Below the pieces are notes generated by a model. That model was given only the letters and a program-made list of their open reading frames with translations. It was not told where the DNA came from and did not search any database. Position numbers and translations under genes: made by a program. DNA of 64,000 nt. It comes from Acorus gramineus. Its lineage: Eukaryota; Streptophyta; Magnoliopsida; Acorales; Acoraceae. The DNA is taken from positions 6,757,245 through 6,821,244 of the forward strand of contig CM060849.1 in the NCBI GenBank assembly GCA_030737835.1, in the 5' to 3' direction. This document shows positions 1 through 12,281 of this stretch, piece by piece; the stretch's first letter is position 1; the number at the start of each line of letters is the position of its first letter.

Positions 1-2400
1 CTAACAAGGAGTTTGTAGTAGCATTATTATAGAGCTTCTTAAGGTCTTCTATTAGTCAATGCCCTTCCTGTTGACAAACCTTGAAGAAATTGAAGTTAAG
101 AGCAAAGATAGAGAGCTAAAATCGTTGTAAGTGGGAAATAAAAACTATTACAAGCTAAGAATAAGACAAGGGTGAAGGGCCTGTAATATAAAATGACCAC
201 AATAAAAAATTCTACATGATTTATCTGAAAATAATCATTTATGAAAATTTTAGTACTCATTTATATGGATGCGTGAAAGTATACAGATCCCCAAGATGTG
301 ACTTGTGTCAGCAACCTTTGATGATTCAGATTGACCATTAAGAGATATGTTGGACATCATGTGCATAGTTGGTCGCATTCTCTAGTTGTGTGATTCATCA
401 GCCCACACATCAGGCACTTGTGCTTATGTCTGAGTGGCTGAAGATTGTTGGATTGTTGTTTGTGTTATTAATTTAAAGGAGTGGAGAGCTCTCACGTTGT
501 AATTGGTTTGAAGCGCAAATGAGTGTGCATAATCCTTTTTTATTGGCGTTTGACAATCAAGGATGATTGAGGAATTTCTTTGTTCCTAGAACACAAAGTC
601 CTCTTTATTGATGCTTGCACATCCATGTCTTTCATCAAGTTCACTTCTCTTGCATAGGATGAGGAACCTCTCCTGACGAATGAGTGGAAGGCACATATGC
701 ATTCTTGTTTTTCTAAGACTAATTCTCCATGTTTTAGATATAATAATTAAAACCCGGGGGACAATGTCTCATAAACATTTCATAGTTGTCACTCAGACCA
801 CCAAACACATAACAATACTTCATAATCAAAAGATTGCTAATTGTCACCACTGATCAAATTATCCTTCCAACTTTTCAAGTGATCTTAGAGAATAGTTCCC
901 CTCTTGTGTTTTTGTATGCCTATGTGGTTCCGCATCAGTTGAGACACCAGTACTTGGGACCGTGTAGTCGTGAAGAAATATTAAAAAAGAATGAGAAGTT
1001 GTAGAACTATAAAGAGGAAGAGCATCCTCTGAGAGAGTGGATGGACACCATACAATGGTTGTTTAATATTTTCAATCAAAATAATATAGGCTGGAATATT
1101 GTCAAGATGTGTTATTCTTTGATTGTCATTCTTTATAGTCTTTCAGTTGGTACAGCCGTACAGGATAGTTATTAATTCTTTATAGGCCGGAATATATGAG
1201 CAATCGTACAAGACTATGATGTAGCGGGAGTGTGGGATGGTTTTTTTTTTATGAGGTAGAAGTGTAGGATTAGGGGCAACAAAGGTGGATGAGCTCACAT
1301 TCATGAGGAGAATAAGTATTCCTGATTTTGGGAGGAAATGGAAAGAGATGAATAAAGGAATATAGCAATTGTGAATTGTAAGATCTATTCATCTTGAATA
1401 AAAGAAGCCTATGCAATATATATTTTTCTAAAAAAAGATGGTGTTCACCATTGTATTAATAGGTAAACAAAAGGGGAAGACAAATCGGGTGACATCAGAA
1501 TTATCCCCAGTTCCCCACCCATTAGTCCCACTCACAATACATTCTCTCTTAATACATCGTTTTCCATCCCAAACCATGGAATCGTTCAGAATTAATTATG
1601 TTGATGTCAATCTTTCAAAATGCAGATTACAAATGCCCTAGTATTTTTAGGGTAACAGTTTTTCCCTTCAAGAAACTTTCATTATAAGTAAGCCAAAGGG
1701 CATCAGTGAGCATAGTGCTCAAACTTTAGGTGGATTTTCAAATATTCCAATTTGGTGGTTGTTAGAAACTAGAATTATGATGATAAAGAGAAGAAAGAAT
1801 TAATAGGTCAGATAGTGCATAGAAAAAGATTGTACAGATTTAAAACCTATATGTTTCAAGAACAAATAAGAAAAAGGAGCAGAAGAAATGACCATTTGAC
1901 AACAACAGGAGAAGGAAGATGAATAGATGTACAAAAATTACTGTAAAATACTAAAATGAAACTTATAAGAAAATTCCAATTTACAAATCACAAAGCTATG
2001 CCAAAGTTCAAGTTCTATTATCATGTGAATTGATGGAAGGAGAAGAGATAGTCGAGAGATCTCAAAATGTGTATTCTGAAAAAGAAAAGCTGTCCACCTC
2101 AGTTTTATGTATTATATGATGTGAAGGAGAACATGGATTAATATCATGTGTGGATAAATGGCTGATCAGCCTTGCTTATTTTATGCTTCATACACCGATA
2201 TTCTTTTTCTCCTCTTCCTGGGTTACTTGAATGCACAACACGTACATCTCTTCGTGTAAGTCTTCATTGTTTATCATACAAATGTAGTTTCCCTCATGTA
2301 AAATGATACTTTATTACTAATGAATTTGGAATTATCATGGTGCCTTTTCTCATTCCACTTGAAATCTAATTCTTTTTTTTTTGTTGCTTGTTAAGTTCAG
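1..2400. other. Upstream part of the THH1-like gene, no exon resolved
   Basis: AT-rich sequence with no long open frame. It should hold the missing 5' exons of the gene whose later exons start at 2401, or that gene begins before the window. One candidate exon ends at a strong GTAAGT donor (2256-2261) and has the right phase (one base left over) to join the exon at 2401, but its frame contains a TGA at 2228-2230. I therefore do not annotate it. Nothing else is recognisable here. Confidence 0.5.
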
Positions 2401-3255
2401 GTGCTTTGCTGTCCTACAAAATGAGCAAAGTCCGTTCTGATAATGATTCAGCTGAGATGCAGAAGGTGCCAGTTCGATAATTAAGATTCACCTAAATTGG
2501 CTGATTTTACGACCTTCTGTAATTGGTTCTTTTGTGATGTCCATGTTAACTCATATTCCAATGCCTCAAAACTTGCAAGAGATGGTTTATTCATGCCGTT
2601 CTTATTATGGACCTGTTTATCACCCTTTATCTCTTAATATATTTGTTGTATGTGCAGGTTGCGGGGTTGGCAGGTGTTTCTGTTGTATGTTTCACATCTT
2701 CTGCTTTAGTAGCTTTTTTTACTAACATACCTGTACGTTCTCACTAATTGCATCCTGTTCAGTTTCTTTTTGCAAGAATTGTAGTCAGTAGTAACACTTT
2801 CTTACTAATGAACACTTGTTGCTTCCAGTTTCAGATATATTATCCAGATCCTGAATTTAGAGATTGGAAAAAGAATTCAATTTGGCTGTTCTTGTATTAT
2901 TTTGTAGGTAATGTACTTTTCCTTCATCTTTTCACTCTTCATTAATAGTTGATATGAACCTTATTTATTATTCAGTAACTTATTGGTCATCTTTAGAATA
3001 TTTATCAAGAATAATTTCCAACAGATGTATAAAGAAAAATTAATTTTCAGTTATAATGTTAATAGTGAAGAAAATGGGGTTGGAATATTATTTCAGTTAT
3101 AGAAAGCTCAAATGTGTCAAGTAGTAGAATGAATGGGATCAGAATTGTTTTAACAGTATGGGATGTTTTTTTTTACTATGGAATATTTTGTGGCATTTTA
3201 TGAAAGACTAATTCTTTAAAACAAAGGGGAACATTTATTTGGCTGTGTTTTTTTT

Positions 3256-3302
<47 letters not shown>

Positions 3303-5177
3303 GATGAATAAGCTTGATTGAACCCAAGATCTCTTGGTTGAAACATTCTATGAAACACTGAACTATGGGTATTCTGTTGTTATTATGTAAATCTACTTAA
3401 AAGTCCCAAACTAACTGAATTTTGTGGTCCATGATACTGAAATACTTGTAGGCTATAGTGATCCGATGATACGATCATGATTAAAGAAATGTTTAGTTGA
3501 AACCTAATCAAATTCCATCACTACATATGATGATGCTAAAATAGAGTCACAGAGGCAATTGGAATTCAATTTTTTTTTTCCAGAAATGTTTGACAGTTGT
3601 GATTAAATTGAATTACATACCAGGTGATTCATTGCCACCTGATCTCTATAAACATTGAGCAATCCCAGCAAAAAAGAGAATCTCTTGATCGTCTCCTCCA
3701 CGTCTTCATCTTTTAGTCCTAATGCTATGGTCCTATTCATAATTAGACTAGTCTAACCTAGTAAACTCTCTGTAGCTCTATTGCTCTAATAAGGGCATTT
3801 AAGCGTCGCCATATCTTAGTTCACTGCTTACATCATGCCCAGGGCTTGTGTCAGTGTTGCTCTCATGTTCTAAAGACTCCCTGGTGGACTTTTGGAACTG
3901 TAACTCTTTAGATGGTCAAATTTCTCCTAGGTGTATTTTAAGTATGCTTGCTTCCATCAGAATATAGTAGCTGCATCAATTGACAGTTAGTTTACATCTG
4001 GCCAATCAGCCAATCACATTATCTGAACGGGGAGCTATTTGCAACAGATTATTCTGAGAAATTCAGGATGTCAATCTAGAATGAATGCTTTACCCCTTTC
4101 CATTGTGTTAATCTTGCCTTTCAGCTAAAAGACACTACCCTACAAACTATTTATTGTACATCATTTTACCCAGTCTAGGCATATAGGTGGCATTGCATAT
4201 TGGGTTATTTTCTCAGGCTAGGAGTCAGACAGTTCATTATTCTATGTTGACAGGGAAAAAAGTTATTCTAGGAGCACTAACACTATCCTACAAATTAGGT
4301 GATTGGCGGAATAAAGGTTCAGTTTTGAGCAGTTCATGCAGACAGTGCATTGATGAATGTGCTTAAATTGTTGGTATGATGACCGCGGACACATACATGA
4401 GATAAAACCTCAATGGCCACACACCCAATTGAGAGATTTGTGGGAATAATATACCATAGCGATTCACAAAGGCTACCCCCCCCCAACCAACAACATTAAA
4501 TTGTGTTATTTTAGTATAAGATTGTTTGTGAGGATCTAACCTACCATGTGGAGGATATCAATGCAACATTTATGATAGTTTTCACAATTATGTCTGCAAC
4601 AATTTTACTCAAATTCATACTTACAGAAACATTTGAGGAATTTTTTTCCGGTGATCCAACAATAAATTCTTATCATTTTATAGACATGCATGATACCAAG
4701 CAGAAGAAAAAAGCATGCATAATCAGCATCGTTTTTGTTCCTTTTCTGACCATTCAAAAGTTGCACTGAGACGAGACGCCAGCAGCATGAACAGTGGTGG
4801 CAACCACAAAAAATGTTAACCATATCAGCAGACATGACACCAGCAGCATGAACAATGGTGGCAACCACTAAAAACATAGACCATAGCAGCAGCAATGACA
4901 CTATTTTCCATCTTTCTACAACTTGAATGTGCATAACTAGTAGATCTGTTGAACAATAACAAACAACTTGCTCTTCATGAGTGCTTTTCCTTCTCTTTCT
5001 TGACTAGGTGCATCAGTGCCCTTAGCATTTGTCCTGTGGGAGATGAGAGAAAGTCCTCCCCCAGTGCCAGTTAGTGACCCACAATCTAGCATCGCGGCAT
5101 ATGTCAGGGATAGGCCAGCAGACACGCATTGTCCTCAGCGATGGACAAATTTCGCAAGCTCGCAGAACCAGGTTTGA
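2401..5177 (+). CDS. TOM1/THH1-like multi-pass membrane protein, 3' exons (partial)
   Basis: Four exons join in phase: 2401-2465, 2658-2732, 2829-2907 and 5008-5177, with AG acceptors and GT donors at every junction; the TGA stop is 5175-5177. The joined peptide has two hydrophobic segments (around VAGLAGVSVVCFTSSALVAF and WLFLYYFVGASVPLAFVLW), then MRESPPP and a polar tail ending SSQNQV. The spacing of the cytosolic loop, the CFT-containing helix and the final helix followed by R-x-x-PP resembles the C-terminal half of the plant TOM1/TOM3/THH1 family (DUF1084), seven-pass membrane proteins best known as host factors for tobamovirus replication. This is a host gene and its normal role is poorly defined. 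A second in-frame acceptor (exon C starting at 2835) would remove two residues. The last intron is about 2.1 kb and contains repeats. The 5' exons were not resolved. The exon structure is secure; the family call is by pattern only. Confidence 0.65.
3261..3303 (+). repeat. (TG)n followed by an 18-base G run
   Basis: A TG dinucleotide tract runs straight into 18 consecutive G (3286-3303) within the large last intron of the THH1-like gene. Homopolymers of this length are often misassembled, so the exact count is uncertain. Confidence 0.9.
4778..4897 (+). repeat. 60-bp direct duplication in an intron
   Basis: Two tandem copies, each starting C(G/A)CCAGCAGCATGAACA, at 4778 and 4838. They are diverged and lie just before the last exon of the THH1-like gene. 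They explain the open antisense frame across this interval, which is not considered a gene. Confidence 0.75.
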
Positions 5178-6581
5178 ATCATATTCTCCTGCCTTCTTTT
5201 CCAACAAGCATTCATTTCTCCAATCTAAATCATATGCAATTTATTCATTCGAGGTGAAATACTTTAGCAAAAAAAAATAAAAATGATTACTTCTCTAAAG
5301 TGCATATTTTCTTTGCTTGTTTGTATATAGCCACTCGTGATTTGTTGAATTCAAGGTATCATGGTAGCTGACTATGGTAGTTATTGAATTGTCAAGTAGT
5401 TAAATTTGAAGTGTGTCCACTAGCTTCATTCGACAAAATTAGTATGATTGCAATCAAGAGTCTGTTGTGTAGTCTGATATCCTGTTTTATCCACACCTAT
5501 TCCCATTATTTGCAGCACGGTGAACCATTCCTATGATATGTGTGTTATAAAATTTAGTTAACCAATAAATGTGACATTTCAACATCTATTGTGACATGCA
5601 TAAAATTGTGCTATTGATGAATCCATATTTCTCAAACTACATGTTAATAACTGCACTAAATGTGAACTGTGGTTGCAGGCTTCCAGAGGAAGCCCTATAT
5701 GATGGATTTGCTCATCAACAAATAACAGTGCTGAACATAATATACATGTGCAACCATCTGCTCTCATTCACGATGCTCGAGCATCAGTGCCAGCGGAAAA
5801 TCCTGCTATGACTGTTGAGTCCCATGTAATCGAACGAGATAATCAGGTCGGCAACCACGAAAAAAAATTGATGTACCTTCAGAAGGGTTTGCCCTGCAGA
5901 AGAATGTAAATATAAGACTGGCATTTTTGTTGTGTGTTTTACCCAAAACGGTTTTGAGAGTGAGACGGCCTCTTCCAAGTTTTCCTAACTGCTGCTGTTG
6001 TGTGCTGTTTCCATCTAACTAATCCTTTGAAAGTAGAAATCATTTTTTCCCCCCCAGTTCCTTATATGGCTTGTTTGGGTAGAGGAATGGATGGCAATAG
6101 AATAGAATAGACTGAAATATGGGTGAATAAGCCAAAACATGTGTTATTTGAATGGAATAAAAGAGTATAACAATATGCCAAAATAGTTGAAATAATCTTT
6201 CATGTACAGTGAATTGAGTTTTTTCCACTGAATCTATTCAGCTTTCATAAGGGTGGCTCACATTTATCAACATGTTATTCATATTTTGCTACTGTATTTC
6301 TCAACTAGAATAACTTAATACATAACCAAGCAGACAAATGACTTATTTCACTGCACACCTGTCTATATTTGAATAATTATTTATATTATAATAGTTTACG
6401 TAGCTAATCAAACTGGGTAAACATCCACGCGCAAAAACAACTTATACAAAATAAAGCAATAGATTAAAAAAAAATCGAATTAATCTCTATAGAGAGAGTT
6501 AAAAGAGAGAATCCATCCTTCCAACGGTGACATGAACATGAATGAAATGAAATGTTTATAATTGGGTTTACACTGAAAAGA
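5178..6581. other. Intergenic interval between convergent genes
   Basis: Holds the 3' UTRs of the THH1-like gene (+) and the small membrane-protein gene (-). At 6066-6345 there is sequence starting GGCTTGTTTGGGTAGAGG, including GGTGGCTCACATTTAT, that faintly resembles the MITE at 33739; its ends are not clear enough to call. No other gene is seen. Confidence 0.5.
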
Positions 6582-6806
6582 TTAGAAGTGGCAGCCAAAG
6601 CAGAGGAAGAAGAAGCAGAGTGTGGAGAGGAGGAAGACGAACTCAAGCACAGAGAGGATCTTGAAGAGGACCTCGTCAAAGAAGGAGACGTGGAAGTCGA
6701 GTCTCCTCCACCTGATCGACGTCAAGAACTTCAGCCTCCACCACCCCCAATGGCTCTTCTCTTCCTTATTCTTCTTCTTCTTCTTATTGAACAAACCCTT
6801 CAACAT
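6582..6806 (-). CDS. Small basic, membrane-anchored protein (74 aa), function unknown
   Basis: Single-exon frame starting at the ATG at 6806. The first 20 residues are rich in Lys (NKKKKKNKEEK), followed by SHWGWWRLKFLTSIRWRR, and from about residue 43 a long hydrophobic segment (VLFKILSVLEFVFLLSTLCF) with a Cys-rich end (CFGCHF). This suggests a basic N-terminus and one C-terminal membrane anchor. The upstream leader is (GAA)-rich, as in many plant 5' UTRs, and a TATAAAT element lies about 90 bp upstream. The frame remains open upstream, but those codons are low-complexity Glu/Lys and sit in the probable leader. The Trp-rich core followed by a hydrophobic tail looks like a constrained protein and not a chance frame. 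I do not recognise a named family and infer no function. Confidence 0.6.
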   Translation of the reverse strand: MLKGLFNKKKKKNKEEKSHWGWWRLKFLTSIRWRRLDFHVSFFDEVLFKILSVLEFVFLLSTLCFFFLCFGCHF

Positions 6807-6893
6807 CTCTTCTTCTTCTTCTTTTTCTTCTTTTTTATTTTTTATTCTGTTTTCAAAGAGGGATGAACAATGACTTATTGATCGATTGGGGAA

Positions 6894-6900
6894 ATTTATA
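6894..6900 (-). promoter_or_regulatory. TATA-like element for the 74-aa gene
   Basis: TATAAAT on the minus strand, 88 bp before the ATG at 6806. The distance suits a short leader, but this is by position only. Confidence 0.4.
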
Positions 6901-7113
6901 TCAGCTGATCTTGCCTCTGGTTTCTTCGTCGACAAGGCTCTTTTTTTTGGTTAAGCTGGCCGATGTGAGCTGGCCGAGGTGGTGGGTTTTGTTTTTTGAG
7001 TTTCTTGAAAGGGTTCTTTGTCATTTTACCTAATTCGATGCTTCAAATGAGTATCCGAGTCCGGTCCAGAACCCAAAGTTTATTTATATTTATTTGATTT
7101 GTGTGCCCTTCAG

Positions 7114-8257
7114 GGGACGTTTGGTTTCAATAAGTTTAATTTCTCATGATTTTTTTTTAACGTGTAAAAACTTTTTTAAGAAAAGAAAATTTATTTGCGG
7201 TGTTTAATTGTATTAAAATTATTTTACGAAAAATGATTTCCTTCGTTATATTTGTTTTTATATAAAATGTTAACATAAAATTGTTATATAGAGTTTGCTT
7301 CCATAAATTTTAAATTTTTTTTTTTTCATATATATATATATATATATATGCATTAATATCATATTATGAATATAAAAATATAATAGCAATTAACATATCA
7401 AAATTATTTATATAAGATAATCATTTCACACATTAATTTAAATAAATCTAAAAAACCTGAGATAAATTTTTTAAAATAGCAACAAGGATTAACATTTCAC
7501 ACTTTCACGTTGAAGATCAGATTTAAAAAAACTACAACCCATTCAAACCTTACAACAAACCTTATCCACCTATCCTTTTTCTCTAAAGAAAATTACTGTG
7601 ACCCATTCAAATATTTAAACAACAAACCTTATCTTATTTAACGTGATTTATAATTAACAAAATTTAAAAAATATTTTTGTGAATATTTTGTTAGAAATTG
7701 TGAGTAATTTACGTAATTGTTTACCAAATAATATTAAAGATATCATCAAATCAATTTTTAGAAAATATTTATCATATATTTTTTTATCTTTTCTTCAAAA
7801 AAAAATATTTAAGAATATTTATTAACTCTATACTTCTCTTAAAATGTGTGTCATCTTTCCAAACATATTTAAATGATGTTTTTCCATGTATTTTAAAAGA
7901 TTTGTCTTATCTTTTCAGATATAAAAACATATATTTTAATTCAAATAAACATATTTTAGATGATTTTAAATATTATACTATTTATTCTGATTTAAAACTA
8001 TTTAATATTTTTGATGTATCATATAAATTGTAATATTTATGTCAAAAATATCATGAATAAAACTTGCACAAACAAAAGATGTCACGAAAAAATGACGTAC
8101 CTTCTTTTTAGCCTGATTCTAAATCAGGATTTTAAAGCGGTTATGGAAAACATTCTCCATTCACCATGATTTTAGGAGACAACCAAACATTGCTTTGTGA
8201 TTACTTTTACCGAAAACTAGAGTACCCAACTAGTTTTACATCAAAACAAACATGCCC
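7114..8257. mobile_element. Candidate PIF/Harbinger-like non-autonomous element
   Basis: The left end GGGACGTTTGGTTTC and the right end read on the other strand, GGGCATGTTTGTTTT, form imperfect terminal inverted repeats around an AT-rich interior without coding capacity. The adjacent trinucleotides (CAG and TTA) do not match, so no target duplication supports it. The ends may be old, or the boundaries slightly wrong. Confidence 0.4.
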
Positions 8258-8399
8258 TTAACATGCGCCTCTCTTTTCATAAAAGTTACATTTCGAGCGC
8301 TGATACATAGTTTTTTTTTTCAACCTCAATTCCAGCATGCACCGATATAAAATCAATGGAGCATATACTCACATTAAAAAGCTCACATTAACAAGTAGA

Positions 8400-8760
8400 A
8401 AATTTTCACATTTTCTATAAATGGACCCATGCAATTCATTAGAGTATATGTTTCATTTTTTTTTATATAAAAACACGTACCTCATTACCTGTCCTCAGTG
8501 ACCATAGCACAATGGTTCAGGGTTTATTTGTGTTAAGGGTAGGTCTTAGATTCGAGTCTTGGTGCCGTGTCATACTTCCTGTTTGTTAGACAAAATTCAG
8601 AAGAATTTTCTGTGGGACCAGGGACAAACAGGCGAATGTAGCTTTCCCAGTTTGGCCGTAAAGTCCGTCACGGAGAGTCCCTTTGATATTAAAAAAAAAA
8701 AAAATGTACCTTATTAAATGAGAATTGTTTATTTAAAAAAAGATTCAAAACACATGTAGA
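8400..8760 (+). repeat. Dispersed AT-rich repeat, interrupted by a SINE
   Basis: The sequence on both sides of the SINE (8400-8487 and 8706-8760) aligns as one continuous piece to 39630-39740: CAT(T)n with TATAA, then GTATATGTTTCATTT, a TATATAAAA run, TTATTAAATGAGA and a final AAAA-TCAAAACxxACATG. Other relatives are near 16085-16210 and, inverted, 53770-53880. The identity of the parent element is unknown. Confidence 0.65.
8488..8705 (+). mobile_element. tRNA-derived SINE with 11-bp target duplication
   Basis: An A-box-like TAGCACAATGGTTC and, about 40 bp later, a B-box-like GATTCGAGTCT are spaced as in a pol III promoter. A non-tRNA body (GGGACCAGGGACAAACAGG and on) follows, then a poly(A) tail of about 14. 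Direct repeats GTACCT(C/T)ATTA flank it at 8477-8487 and 8706-8716. The uninterrupted relative at 39630-39740 acts as an empty site. SINEs encode no protein and depend on LINE enzymes. Confidence 0.85.
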
Positions 8761-8944
8761 CTAGAATTGAAAAAAAAGAGTGATAAACCACTAGGTGTAT
8801 CATTATTATTATTATTATTTTCGAGATGACCCCCCTTAGTGGATCATTAAATTGTGTTCCACAAAAGGGGATATGCAATTGGAGGGGCATGTAAACATAT
8901 TCAATAGGTGTAAATAGAGACATCATTATCTATATTATTCAAAT

Positions 8945-9110
8945 TTTAAAAGAAACAATAGAATGTTTTTGTAATAATTGATACCAATTTACGATTTTGT
9001 ATTAATTCGTATCAATTTATACCATACGATTTTGTACCAACTGCTATGATTTCGTACAAGTTGGTACAAAATTCATACAATTTTGTATGAATTGTATAGT
9101 ATATTGCACT
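8945..9110 (+). repeat. Short-period repeat of GATTTTGTAC/GTATCAATT words
   Basis: The words TACGATTTTGTA, GTATCAATTTATACC, GTACAAG and TTGGTACAAAATTCATAC recur in both orientations in 160 bp, giving several overlapping small palindromes. There is no coding potential and no recognised family. Confidence 0.45.
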
Positions 9111-9183
9111 TTCTTCATTTTCCTTTATTTCTCTTGTTCAATGGGAGCCAAAACCCTAGCAAACACAACAGAAAAACATGTAC

Positions 9184-9305
9184 ATTTAAAAAATAAATTT
9201 TGTACTATATATATATATATATATATATATTTTGTACTATATATAGTAGAGGTAGCTTTAAAGATTTAAAAAATAAATTTTGTACTATATATATATATAT
9301 ATATA
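9184..9305 (+). repeat. Duplicated AT block with (TA)n tracts
   Basis: A block starting ATTTAAAAAATAAATTTTG occurs at 9184 and again, identically, at 9264; each is followed by TACTATAT and a TA tract, consistent with slippage duplication at the microsatellite. Confidence 0.8.
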
Positions 9306-10473
9306 CATTACACAAAAATAGAAGCATTATCTAATGAGGTGAACTATCTCTCTCTCTCCAAAAAAAGGAAAGGATAATTAATGTTACATTTAACCCCAAT
9401 TGCAATCCAAACTCACATTTATTTTTTTATTTAAACTCTTTTTAAAAGTAGTATACCTTATCTGATGAGATATATATGTACTTTTATATAAAATGAAATA
9501 TATATATACTCTAACGAATTATATGATCAATTTATAGAAAAATATGAAAAATTAATTTATAACGAGTAATATACAGCAATGAGTAAGTGTATGCAAGAGA
9601 GTAGTGCTTCCAAAAGTCCCCCTCCACGATGACCACACCCAGGATGACTTTCCAAATCACGGTAAACAGCAATGAGTTTGTCGACGTATGGTTCTACAGG
9701 TGAACGCAGTGAACTTCCTTAACGGGTTTATCTAGCACTTGCAGGATTTTGATTATGAGTATATATGACTGAAATTAGTGCTTACAAAAAAGACTTTATT
9801 TAGTAACACTAATAAAAAAAAATCCACGTGGAGTGTGTAAAGGAGGATGTATCTCTTTTTATTAGTGGAGTAAAAGCTTTACCTATACTAAAAGGTGCTT
9901 GATTCTTTTCAAACTCATTTGCTAAGCTCCAGGAATCTATTGCTCCACGAATCACAGCTTGAAAAGCAATAATTTTGAGGATAAAAAAGCAGTCCAAACG
10001 CGTTTTCAAAGTTATGGAAAAAAAACCCACCAAAAAATAAAGTTTGGAGAACAACTGTTGGGACATGTCATAGTGAAGTGGACATCCAGCTGGGCAGGAA
10101 TTGTTTTGTGCTCATTCAAACCTCCACTTAAAAAAACAAGTTTGGTTGTTATATGTTAAGATTATGTGATTTATGTCCACTTGTCCAAGAGAAACAAAAC
10201 CAATGCCGTACTTCACGATGACCTCTCTTAAACATTTTTTTTAAGCACAATTGAGACTGTAATGGGGCTGCAATTGGAGCTGTGTGTTCAAAAGAAACTC
10301 GGAATGGACTATAATTGGGGCTGTAATGGGGGTCTTGCGTATCTTTTTCCAAAAATGTTATCTATACCATACAGGAAGCCATCTATAAAGCTACCTCTGC
10401 TATACAGTTCTTTCAAACTATCTACATTTATTGTAGCAAAAAAAAAAAAAAAAAAATTCTAATATTTAAACTT
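9306..10473. other. AT-rich intergenic DNA upstream of the copia element
   Basis: No gene recognised. Open frames at 9809-10462 are short, overlap each other on both strands and show no domain. Confidence 0.5.
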
Positions 10474-10613
10474 TGTTAGATTTGGAGAAGAAAGAAGAAT
10501 GAGATCTAATTTTATTAGAGAGGGATTAAAGCTCTTTATATACAAGACCTAATACACATGTAACACAACAATACACGTATAATACAATAATACAAGACAT
10601 ATATAATCTAACA
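10474..10613 (-). repeat. 3' LTR of the copia element
   Basis: 140 bp, TG...CA ends, paired with 14713-14853. It includes TTTATATAC, and the pol stop codon (TAG) lies just inside it. Confidence 0.93.
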
Positions 10614-12281
10614 CCCCCGCTCCAACTCAAGGTGGATCAAACAACGCGAGTTTGCGGACAAGAGATTGAAATCGTTGAATGGGATGAGACTTTGTAAAGA
10701 AGTCAGCAAGCTGCTCATTAGAAGAAATATGCGGAAGCATAAGTGTATGAGCAAGGAAGTGCTGACGTACGAAGTGGCAGTCAATCTCATATGTTTGGTC
10801 CTTTCATGGAAAACCGGATTGCTAGCAATCTGAATAGCATTCCGATTATCGCAATAAAGTGGAGTTGGACCAGAAACATCAACTCCGAGATCGAACAGCA
10901 GACGTTTAAGATGAACAATCTCTTTAGTCGTGGTGGCCATCGCTCGATATTCAGTTTCTGTACTGGAAAGAAAAAATACATCTTGTTTCTTGTTGCGCCA
11001 GGAAATGAGAGTCCCCAAGGAAAATGCAGAAGCCTGTAGTAGAACGACGAGTAGTAGGATCTCCTGCCCAGTCAGCATCAGTGTAAGCCTAAAGAACAAC
11101 AGATGAAGATGATGACATATAAGGCGATCAAGTGACAGTCCCACAAAAATATCTGAGTATCCTCATGAGAGCACCATAGTGAACTGAGCAAGAAGCAGAG
11201 ATGAACTGACTAACAATGCTAACAGCATGAGCAATATCAGGTCTAGTGATGCAAAGATACATGAGCTGATCCACAATCTGTCTATATCGTGTAGGGCCTG
11301 GAAGAAGCTCTCCATCAGTAGGACGAAGCTTTATATGAAGCTCAAGAGGAGTCTCAACTGTGCGAGTGTCAGATATAGCTGCACAATCAAGAATGTCTGC
11401 TGTGTACTTCTGTTGTGAGAGAAGAATCCCCCGCTTACTCTGAGCAATCTCAAGTCCAAGGAAGTAGCGAAGAGTACCAAGATCCTTCATCTGAAACTGA
11501 CTACTGAGATGTTGCTTCACAAGAGTAATACAAGCTGAATCATCACCCATAATGATCATATCATCCACGTACAAAAGTAGTATAACCCAGCCCCTTGAGG
11601 ACAATTGCACAAACAAAGAGTGATCATGAGAACTCTCAACAAAACTAGCCCCCACAATAACACTGCGAAAGCGTTCGACCACGCACGTGGTGCCTGTTTA
11701 AGACCATAAATAGCACGCCGAAGACGACAGACATGTCGAGGAGGAGTATGAAGACCAGGAGGTGGCTGCATATAGACAACTTCCGATAAATCCATGTTAA
11801 GGAAGGCGTTCTTCACATCCATCTGAAAGAGAGGCCAATGACGAGTGGCTGCAACGGCAAGAAGAGTACGAACAGTGGTCATCTGAGCAACAGGGGCGAA
11901 GGTCTCCTCATAATCAATCCCATACTCCTGTGTGAAACCGCGCGCAACGAGATGAGCCTTGTGTCGCTCAATGGATCCATCAGATCGATGTTTGACCTTA
12001 AAAATCCATTTACAACTGATAGGCTCTACACCACCAGGAAGAGGAACAACATCCCATGTATGGGTCTCCTGAAACGCCTGGAACTCCTCATCCATTGCTT
12101 GTCGCCACTCAGGGTGCTGAACTGCCTCTTGGTAGGATTGTGACTCCCGATGAGTATGAATAGCTGCAAGAAAAGCCTGAAGTTGTGGAGAATAAGAGCT
12201 CACTGAGGCAAAACAAAATCGATTAGGGGGTCCATCATCAAAACTGAAGCGGGTAGGTGGATGACGCTCGAAGCGACTCAA
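10608..12281 (-). pseudogene. Copia reverse transcriptase and RNase H (frameshifted)
   Basis: From 12281 the frame reads the copia RT N-terminus ([18 protein letters not shown], then [60 protein letters not shown]). It shifts near 11680 into a frame with the catalytic YVDD (11560-11571), followed by FQMKDLG, YFLGLEI and RPDIAHAV. A further shift near 11140-11030 leads to RNase H ([43 protein letters not shown]). The stop TAG falls six bases into the 3' LTR. RT copies the element RNA into DNA in virus-like particles. The YVDD motif is intact, but at least two frameshifts prevent one polyprotein. Confidence 0.92.
10614..10628 (-). other. Polypurine tract of the copia element
   Basis: Minus-strand TTGGAGCGGGGG immediately before the 3' LTR, the expected place for plus-strand priming. 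Confidence 0.8.

Noticed and set aside
4605-4934. 109-residue open frame on the minus strand
   Set aside because: It lies across the 60-bp intron duplication of the THH1-like gene; Cys/His-rich by chance, with no domain and no upstream support.
6552-6866. Open frames on the plus strand opposite the 74-aa gene
   Set aside because: Glu/Pro/Leu/Phe low-complexity sequence made by the GAA/TTC-rich leader; antisense shadow.
8490-8580. Possible tRNA gene (A and B boxes)
   Set aside because: The downstream non-tRNA body, poly(A) tail and flanking duplications show a SINE, and the arms do not form a clean cloverleaf by eye.
10743-12143. Plus-strand open frames over the copia pol region
   Set aside because: Antisense shadows of reverse transcriptase and RNase H.
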